Below are positions 58,935 through 64,000 of a DNA stretch of 64,000 bases, in pieces. Within the stretch, counting starts at the first letter, position 1. Every line of letters begins with the position of its first letter. The stretch spans positions 620,001-684,000 of the forward strand of contig NZ_CP089925.1 of NCBI RefSeq assembly GCF_021284745.1, given 5' to 3'. This stretch comes from Lysobacter sp. KIS68-7 (GTDB lineage Bacteria; Pseudomonadota; Gammaproteobacteria; Xanthomonadales; Xanthomonadaceae). The translations under genes and the position numbers were made by a program. The notes below the pieces were generated by a model, which worked only from the letters and a program-made list of their open reading frames with translations, did no database searches and was not told the DNA's origin.

Positions 58935-60944
58935 ATGAGCACGTGGTTATCGGGCATGCGCAACGCATCGGCGCCCGAACATGCTGACGCGGCGCCCGGT
59001 CCGGGGGCGATCCGCGCGCAGTTGGAAGCGATCCTCGCCAGCCCCCAGTTCGCCAACGCGCCAAGCATCGGGAAGATGTTGCGCTTCGTGGTCGAGCATG
59101 CGCTCGACGGCAAGGCCGATCGGCTGAAGGAATACACCCTCGGGGTCGAGGTCTTCGACCGAGGCGGCGACTTCGACCCGCGCCAGGACACGATCGTCCG
59201 CGTGCAGGCACGACGCCTGCGGGAACGTCTCACGGAGTACTACCGCTTGTCGGGCGCCGCCGACCCGGTCCGGATCAGTCTGCCCACGGGGCACTACGTG
59301 CCGACGTTCGAAGCAACCTCCTTCAATGCCGCACCTCTGCCGTCGCCGCGCCCGCGGATGGCGCTGTTGACGCTCGTGCTCGCCCTGGTGGCACTCGTTT
59401 CGCTCGCGGCCGTGTTCTGGCCAAGGGACGCCAGGAATCCTCCGTCGCCAACGGCTGCCGGCACCCCGAATCGGATCGCGGTGCTCGCCTTCACCGACCT
59501 CTCCCAGGCGCACGACCAGGAATACCTGGCCGACGGACTCGCGGAAGAAATCATCAACCAGCTCGCGCAGGTGCCGACGCTGCAGGTCATTGGTCGGACC
59601 TCAAGTTTTTCGTTCAAGGGCAAGAACGAAGACATGCGTGAGATCGGAAGGAAACTCGATGTCTCCCACCTGTTGGAAGGCAGCGTGCGCAGGGACGGCG
59701 ACCAGCTGCGCATCACGACGCAGCTGATCCGGGCCGACGATGGCTCGCACGTCTGGTCGAAGACCTACGCACGCGAGGTGCGCGACGTCTTTACCGTCCA
59801 GGAGGAGATCGCCCGCGACGTGGCGCAGGCCATGAGCGTGAAGCTGGACGCCGCGGCCTTCAATCGCGAACAAGGCGGAACGACCAACGTGGAGGCGTAC
59901 GAACGCTTCCTGCGTTATCGCAGCATCGTGATGCGCGAACTGTTCGACGCCCAACACAACCGCGAACGCCTGCAACTGGCGCGCGAGATGGTCGCGCTGG
60001 ATCCGCAGTGCGCGCTGTGCTGGGACATGTTGGCGAGCGCGCTTGACCAAATGGCCCAGGGGCTCGGCGACCCGCAGGCAAAGCAGTTCAGGGCCGAAGC
60101 GCTGCAGGCCCGCGCGCACATCGGCCAGATCGCGCCGAACAGTTGGCTGGCGAAGCTCCACCGCGCGAATGCGATGTGGCGCGAAGGCAAGCGCGCCGAA
60201 GCCCTCGCGCTTGCGAAGCAGGTCGCGGATTCCGGCCCGTCGACATGGGAGCGCATGGGCGACTACGCCTGGATGCTCTTTGCCCTCGGCCACCTGGACG
60301 AGACCGTGGCGCTGGTCGAGCGGGCGCGCGCGCTCGATCCGATGGCGATGTACCTGTCCCGCGACCTGCAGTTCGACTACATCGCCGCGCGCCGGCATGA
60401 CGAGGCCGAGGCCGAGTACCAACGAGGACGGACACTGGAAGGCAGCCAGCTCGGCCCTGACTTTGTCGCCTTCTTCCGCCAGTTGGCCGGCAAGCGACCC
60501 GGCGGGGTGAAGGAGTTGCGCGAACTGCATGCCCGGATGGGCCAGCAGGAAAAAAGATTCGACACGCAAGCCTTCCGCGACCTGGGCCAGGTGCTGGGCG
60601 ATCGCAACGCCATGCTTGCCGTCACGCGCAAGGCGCTGGCCGATGACGCATACGGCGGCGAGATCACCGACGTGTGGGCCGAAGTGGCGGATGCGCTCGG
60701 TGATGCGGACCTGACTGCCATCGCCGTGCGCAAGCAACTGGAGTCTTCCGAGGGGTTCAAGGAAGGCACGATGACGCCTGTGCCCTATAACGTCTTTTGG
60801 GTCGTTCCCTACTCCAGTGTCCGCTCCCATCCGGAGTTCAAGAGGCTGCTGGTCGAAACGGGTGTGGTGGATTACTGGCGGAAGACCGGCAAATGGGGCG
60901 ATGGGTGTGGGCCGGTGGGCGAGACGGACTTTCAGTGCAGATGA
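58935..60944 (+). CDS. Membrane-anchored FlgO-like / TPR protein with extra N-terminal domain, copy 2
   Basis: About 669 residues from ATG 58935; MRNASAP (58956) is another possible start. Residues about 22-125 form a helical domain (AIRAQLEAILASPQFANAPS, EYTLGVEVFDRGGDFDPRQD and VRVQARRLRERLTEYYRLSG) found ahead of FlgO-like domains in other proteobacteria and of unknown role. A single transmembrane helix follows (about 140-165; LTLVLALVALVSLAAVFWP), then a FlgO-like domain (RIAVLAFTDLSQAHDQEYLA, LLEGSVRRDGDQLRITTQLI) and TPR repeats. It shares the FlgO-TPR core with the protein at 55889. It overlaps the end of the convergent eptA-like gene by 13 bp. Confidence 0.82.
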   Translation: MSTWLSGMRNASAPEHADAAPGPGAIRAQLEAILASPQFANAPSIGKMLRFVVEHALDGKADRLKEYTLGVEVFDRGGDFDPRQDTIVRVQARRLRERLTEYYRLSGAADPVRISLPTGHYVPTFEATSFNAAPLPSPRPRMALLTLVLALVALVSLAAVFWPRDARNPPSPTAAGTPNRIAVLAFTDLSQAHDQEYLADGLAEEIINQLAQVPTLQVIGRTSSFSFKGKNEDMREIGRKLDVSHLLEGSVRRDGDQLRITTQLIRADDGSHVWSKTYAREVRDVFTVQEEIARDVAQAMSVKLDAAAFNREQGGTTNVEAYERFLRYRSIVMRELFDAQHNRERLQLAREMVALDPQCALCWDMLASALDQMAQGLGDPQAKQFRAEALQARAHIGQIAPNSWLAKLHRANAMWREGKRAEALALAKQVADSGPSTWERMGDYAWMLFALGHLDETVALVERARALDPMAMYLSRDLQFDYIAARRHDEAEAEYQRGRTLEGSQLGPDFVAFFRQLAGKRPGGVKELRELHARMGQQEKRFDTQAFRDLGQVLGDRNAMLAVTRKALADDAYGGEITDVWAEVADALGDADLTAIAVRKQLESSEGFKEGTMTPVPYNVFWVVPYSSVRSHPEFKRLLVETGVVDYWRKTGKWGDGCGPVGETDFQCR

Positions 60945-62542
60945 CGGGCGCTTGTCTCGGAGTGGCTGAAAAGGTCCAGCGACGGTTTGTAGACCGTGCT
61001 GCTGCCACCAAAGGCGCCCAACACGCTGTGGAAAACGTTGTCGTCGCCGAACGGGGCCCTGGAGAGAATCTCGTTGGGCGAAATCGCCTTGGCTTCGCTG
61101 AAGGCGGGAGACATCCATACGAGGAATGGCACGTCCCGTTGGACATCGGGCGCGACGGAATTCGGAGCGCCATGGAGATAGAACCCGCGCTCTCCCAATG
61201 ATTCGCCGTGATCGGAAATGTAGATCATGGTCGAGGCGCTGTCCGGGACCGCTTCCAGGAGCTTGATCGTGTCGGCGAGGAAGTGATCCGTGTAGACGAT
61301 GGTGTTGTCGTAGGCATTGACGAGCGAGGCGTGCGTGCAGGTGCTGACATCCACCGACGCGCAGACTGGCTGGAAACGTGCGAACGCCTCCGGAACATCG
61401 CGGTCGTACCGGGGGCCGTGGCTGCCCCGCGCGTGCAGCACGACGAAGATCCGCGGGGACGTGGAGCGGGCAAGCATTTCCCCAAGGCGATCAAGCAGCG
61501 CCTCGTCGTATTGCTTGCGGATCTCGCCCACGCGCTCGTAATGCGCGATCTTCAGCGGCGGCTCCCCCCAGTTGTTGGATCGCCAGATGACCTCGACGCC
61601 GTGGCGTTGCAGGTAGTTGGGGAGGATCTCCTGGCTGACGTTTGCCGGCGCATCGCCCCCGACGTGCGACAACATGCAGCGGATCGCTGCCGTCGTATAG
61701 GTCGCGCACGCATGGACATCGGGCAAGACGATGACGCCGGCCTTGGCGAGCTCCGGGTTTGTATTCCTGCCGTACCCGTAAAGGGAGAAGTTGCTTGCGC
61801 GTGCTGATTCGCCGATCACCAGTACCACGATGATCTTGCGTTCCGGGTGCGCATTGGGAATGAAGTGCAAGGGCGGCAGCGGTACTTGCTTGCGGTTCGC
61901 ATCGGCGACGGCCTCCAGATAGCGCGTCGTGTTCGCGAGGTAGGACCACGGCAGCATCAATCCGCCCAGGCGCTTGGCGTGTTCGTCGAACCATGGCCAC
62001 GTCGACGATCCTGCATACACCATGGCGGCACCGAAAACGACAGTGGCGATCAGCAAGCGAAGGCGGCGCAGACGGGTGGAGCCTGTGATGGACGTCGTGG
62101 CGACGATGGACGCAGGCAACAGGCCAAGCAGGAACAGGTAGACGATGATCTTCGGGTGGAACAGGTCGAAGGTCTGCTGACGATCGGTGTCGACGACGTT
62201 GCCCATCATCGTCTTGTCGAGCAGGACGTTGTACGTCTCGATGAAATAGAGCGCGATGGCATTGCCGATGAGCAACGCGATGCAGACCAGCTTCATCGCC
62301 CGCAGGGAGAGGAGCGATGCCGAGGTCAGCAACATCACCATCAAGACCACCTGCAAACCGCTCAGGATCAGCAGATCCAGCATGCCGGGCCATGAGATCG
62401 CGCGGGTGGTGGAAGCCGCGAAGGAAAACAGCGGCCATCCGAACAACAGCATGTTCGCCAGGGTGAACCCGAAAACGAACGTCGGGTATCCGCAGCTGAA
62501 AGGGAAGCCAGGAATGTTTCGCGCGATGCGCTTGAGCAGCAC
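60932..62542 (-). CDS. eptA: EptA/MCR-type phosphoethanolamine transferase
   Basis: 536 residues: five N-terminal transmembrane helices (about 23-175) and a periplasmic alkaline-phosphatase-like catalytic domain. Metal and catalytic residues: E245 in VIGESARASNF, nucleophilic Thr283 in CATYTTAAIRC with the MCR-type cysteine pair C279/C289, HARGSHGPRYD, and SDHGESLGERG. It would transfer phosphoethanolamine from phosphatidylethanolamine to lipid A, lowering negative charge and polymyxin binding. Control by the PhoPQ pair 45 kb away is possible but not shown. Confidence 0.92.
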   Translation of the reverse strand: MLLKRIARNIPGFPFSCGYPTFVFGFTLANMLLFGWPLFSFAASTTRAISWPGMLDLLILSGLQVVLMVMLLTSASLLSLRAMKLVCIALLIGNAIALYFIETYNVLLDKTMMGNVVDTDRQQTFDLFHPKIIVYLFLLGLLPASIVATTSITGSTRLRRLRLLIATVVFGAAMVYAGSSTWPWFDEHAKRLGGLMLPWSYLANTTRYLEAVADANRKQVPLPPLHFIPNAHPERKIIVVLVIGESARASNFSLYGYGRNTNPELAKAGVIVLPDVHACATYTTAAIRCMLSHVGGDAPANVSQEILPNYLQRHGVEVIWRSNNWGEPPLKIAHYERVGEIRKQYDEALLDRLGEMLARSTSPRIFVVLHARGSHGPRYDRDVPEAFARFQPVCASVDVSTCTHASLVNAYDNTIVYTDHFLADTIKLLEAVPDSASTMIYISDHGESLGERGFYLHGAPNSVAPDVQRDVPFLVWMSPAFSEAKAISPNEILSRAPFGDDNVFHSVLGAFGGSSTVYKPSLDLFSHSETSARHLH

Positions 62543-62706
62543 GAAGCCTCCCGGCGCTGAGCCAAGTCGAGCATAGCCGAGCGCCCGAGGGTCCGCTTTG
62601 GGTCGACAGCAGCCACTCGCTTCGTGTGTGTCCGCTCTCGCCCAGAGCGGACCGCGTGCCTCCGCGCCTAAAATGTCGCGCCCACCCGCGCCATCGGATG
62701 CCCCGC

Positions 62707-64000
62707 ATGTTGCGACTGACCGACCTCAAGCTGCCGCTGGACCACCCCGAGCCGGCGCTGCGCGAGGCGATCCTGGCCCGGCTGGGCATCGCCCCCGGCG
62801 AGCTGGCGGGCTACACCGTCGCCAAACGCAGCTACGACGCGCGCCGACGCGGCGCGATCGTGCTGATCTATTCGGTCGACGTCGACACCCCGCGCGAAGC
62901 CGACATCCTGCGGCGGCTGGAGCTGGACGGCGACAGCAGCAAGGTGATGCCCACGCCAGACACCCGCTACAAGTTCGTGGCGCGCGCGCCGGACAAGCTT
63001 CCGCTGCGCCCCCTTGTGATCGGCATGGGGCCGTGCGGCCTGTTCGCAGGCCTCGTGCTCGCGCAGATGGGCTTCCGGCCCATCATCCTCGAGCGCGGCA
63101 AGGCCGTGCGCGAGCGCACCAAGGACACTTGGGGCCTGTGGCGCAAGAAGGTGCTCAATCCGGAATCCAACGTGCAGTTCGGCGAAGGCGGTGCGGGCAC
63201 GTTCTCCGACGGCAAGCTGTGGAGCCAGATCAGCGACCCGAAGCATTACGGGCGCAAGGTGATCGACGAGTTCGTCCGGGCTGGCGCGCCGGAGGAGATC
63301 GCGTACGTCAGCAAACCGCACATCGGCACGTTCCGCCTGGTGTCCATGGTGGAGCAGATGCGCGCGACGATCGAATCCCTGGGCGGGGAGATTCGATTCA
63401 GCCAGCGCGTCGACGATCTGCTGGTCGAAACCGATCGCGCCGGCGTGCGCCACGTGCGCGGCGTGACGCTCGAAGGCGGCGAGCAACTGCGCGCCGACCA
63501 CGTCGTGCTCGCGCTCGGTCACAGCGCACGCGACACGTTCGCGATGCTGCATGCGCGCGGTGTTTTCGTCGAAGCCAAGCCGTTCTCGATCGGTTTCCGC
63601 ATCGAGCATCCGCAATCGCTGATCGACAACGCCCGCTTCGGCCCGCAGGCCGGGCATCCGCTGCTCGGGGCAGCCGATTACAAGCTCGTGCACCACTGCC
63701 GCAACGGCCGCTCGGTCTACAGCTTCTGCATGTGCCCCGGCGGCACCGTGGTCGCCGCGGCCAGCGAGCCCGGGCGCGTGGTCACCAATGGCATGAGCCA
63801 GTATTCGCGCAACGAGCGCAACGCAAATGCAGCGATCGTCTGCGGCATCACGCCCGAGGACTACGCGCCCTATGGAGAGGGTCCGCTCGCCGGCATTGCG
63901 CTGCAACGGCATTGGGAAGCGCGCGCGTTCGAACTCGGCGGCGGAGACTACGAAGCGCCGGGGCAGTTGGTGGGCGATTTCCTGAAGGATCGAGCGTCGA
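62707..64000 (+). CDS. FAD-dependent oxidoreductase, partial at window end
   Basis: Open to the end of the window (at least 431 residues). MLRLTDLKLPLDHPEPALRE starts an N-terminal domain of about 95 residues (KRSYDARRRGAIVLIYSVDV), then a FAD-binding fold: VIGMGPCGLFAGLVLAQMGF, ILERGKAVRERTKDT and GEGGAGTFSDGKLWSQISDP. LALGHSARDTFAMLHARGVF and FCMCPGGTVVAAASEPGRVV match a large NAD(P)/FAD-dependent family of about 540 residues common in proteobacteria. An in-frame ATG nine bases earlier (62698) is also possible. The substrate is unknown. Confidence 0.88.
   Translation, partial: MLRLTDLKLPLDHPEPALREAILARLGIAPGELAGYTVAKRSYDARRRGAIVLIYSVDVDTPREADILRRLELDGDSSKVMPTPDTRYKFVARAPDKLPLRPLVIGMGPCGLFAGLVLAQMGFRPIILERGKAVRERTKDTWGLWRKKVLNPESNVQFGEGGAGTFSDGKLWSQISDPKHYGRKVIDEFVRAGAPEEIAYVSKPHIGTFRLVSMVEQMRATIESLGGEIRFSQRVDDLLVETDRAGVRHVRGVTLEGGEQLRADHVVLALGHSARDTFAMLHARGVFVEAKPFSIGFRIEHPQSLIDNARFGPQAGHPLLGAADYKLVHHCRNGRSVYSFCMCPGGTVVAAASEPGRVVTNGMSQYSRNERNANAAIVCGITPEDYAPYGEGPLAGIALQRHWEARAFELGGGDYEAPGQLVGDFLKDRAS

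Overview
The window is a chromosomal segment of a high-GC gammaproteobacterium of the Xanthomonadaceae, most like Lysobacter or a close relative. This is inferred from gene content and protein style, not from a database search. The clues are a tryptophan 2,3-dioxygenase whose heme and active-site residues fall at the numbering known for the Xanthomonas enzyme (H55, R117, H240), an orphan E1alpha/E1beta/E2 operon, a birA-coaX-SPOR cluster, a PhoP/PhoQ pair, CtlX next to DusA, and many small secreted proteins. There is no rRNA, no CRISPR array, no insertion sequence and no prophage. Coding density is high and many genes on one strand overlap by 4 bp (ATGA).

Layout. 1-4.8 kb: tryptophan catabolism and a 2-oxoacid dehydrogenase operon. 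4.85-7.7 kb: a GAF-GGDEF diguanylate cyclase and a tryptophanyl-tRNA synthetase with an added C-terminal domain. 8.7-12.85 kb (minus): birA, coaX, a SPOR-domain protein, tRNA-Thr(UGU), a DUF2007-like protein, arginase and an entericidin-like lipoprotein. 13-18.8 kb: a MtfA-like peptidase, PhoP/PhoQ with an upstream PepSY-like gene, CtlX and DusA. 18.9-19.8 kb: a small accessory patch with a coiled-coil/HTH protein and a probable ArdB/KlcA antirestriction gene whose N-terminus looks damaged. 19.8-26.8 kb: small enzymes and secreted proteins, including two EF-hand proteins. 26.8-29.8 kb: a large GAF-GAF-GGDEF-EAL protein. 30.3-34.5 kb: two paralogous lytic transglycosylases flanking a repeat-rich secreted protein.

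37.4-43.5 kb looks like a surface-adhesion unit: a YadA-like trimeric autotransporter followed by a secreted subtilase, a divergent membrane histidine kinase, and a convergent OmpR-type response regulator. A 24-bp near-palindrome lies in the adhesin/kinase promoter region, and two 15-bp palindromes exactly 21 bp apart lie before the regulator. Joint regulation is an inference, but the architecture is the most system-like feature in the window.

43.5-55.8 kb: small enzymes, a GH18-like secreted glycosidase, YaeQ, an HI0933-type flavoprotein, a DUF1254 protein coupled to a class A acid phosphatase, an epoxide hydrolase, a quinone reductase and a MipA/OmpV-like outer membrane protein. 55.9-62.5 kb: two membrane-anchored FlgO-like/TPR proteins and an EptA/MCR-type phosphoethanolamine transferase. 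The window ends inside a FAD-dependent oxidoreductase gene.

Three genes show frame damage within 26 kb: the ArdB-like gene, an NTF2/SnoaL-like secreted protein and a SRPBCC protein. Each should be checked against reads before being called a true pseudogene.
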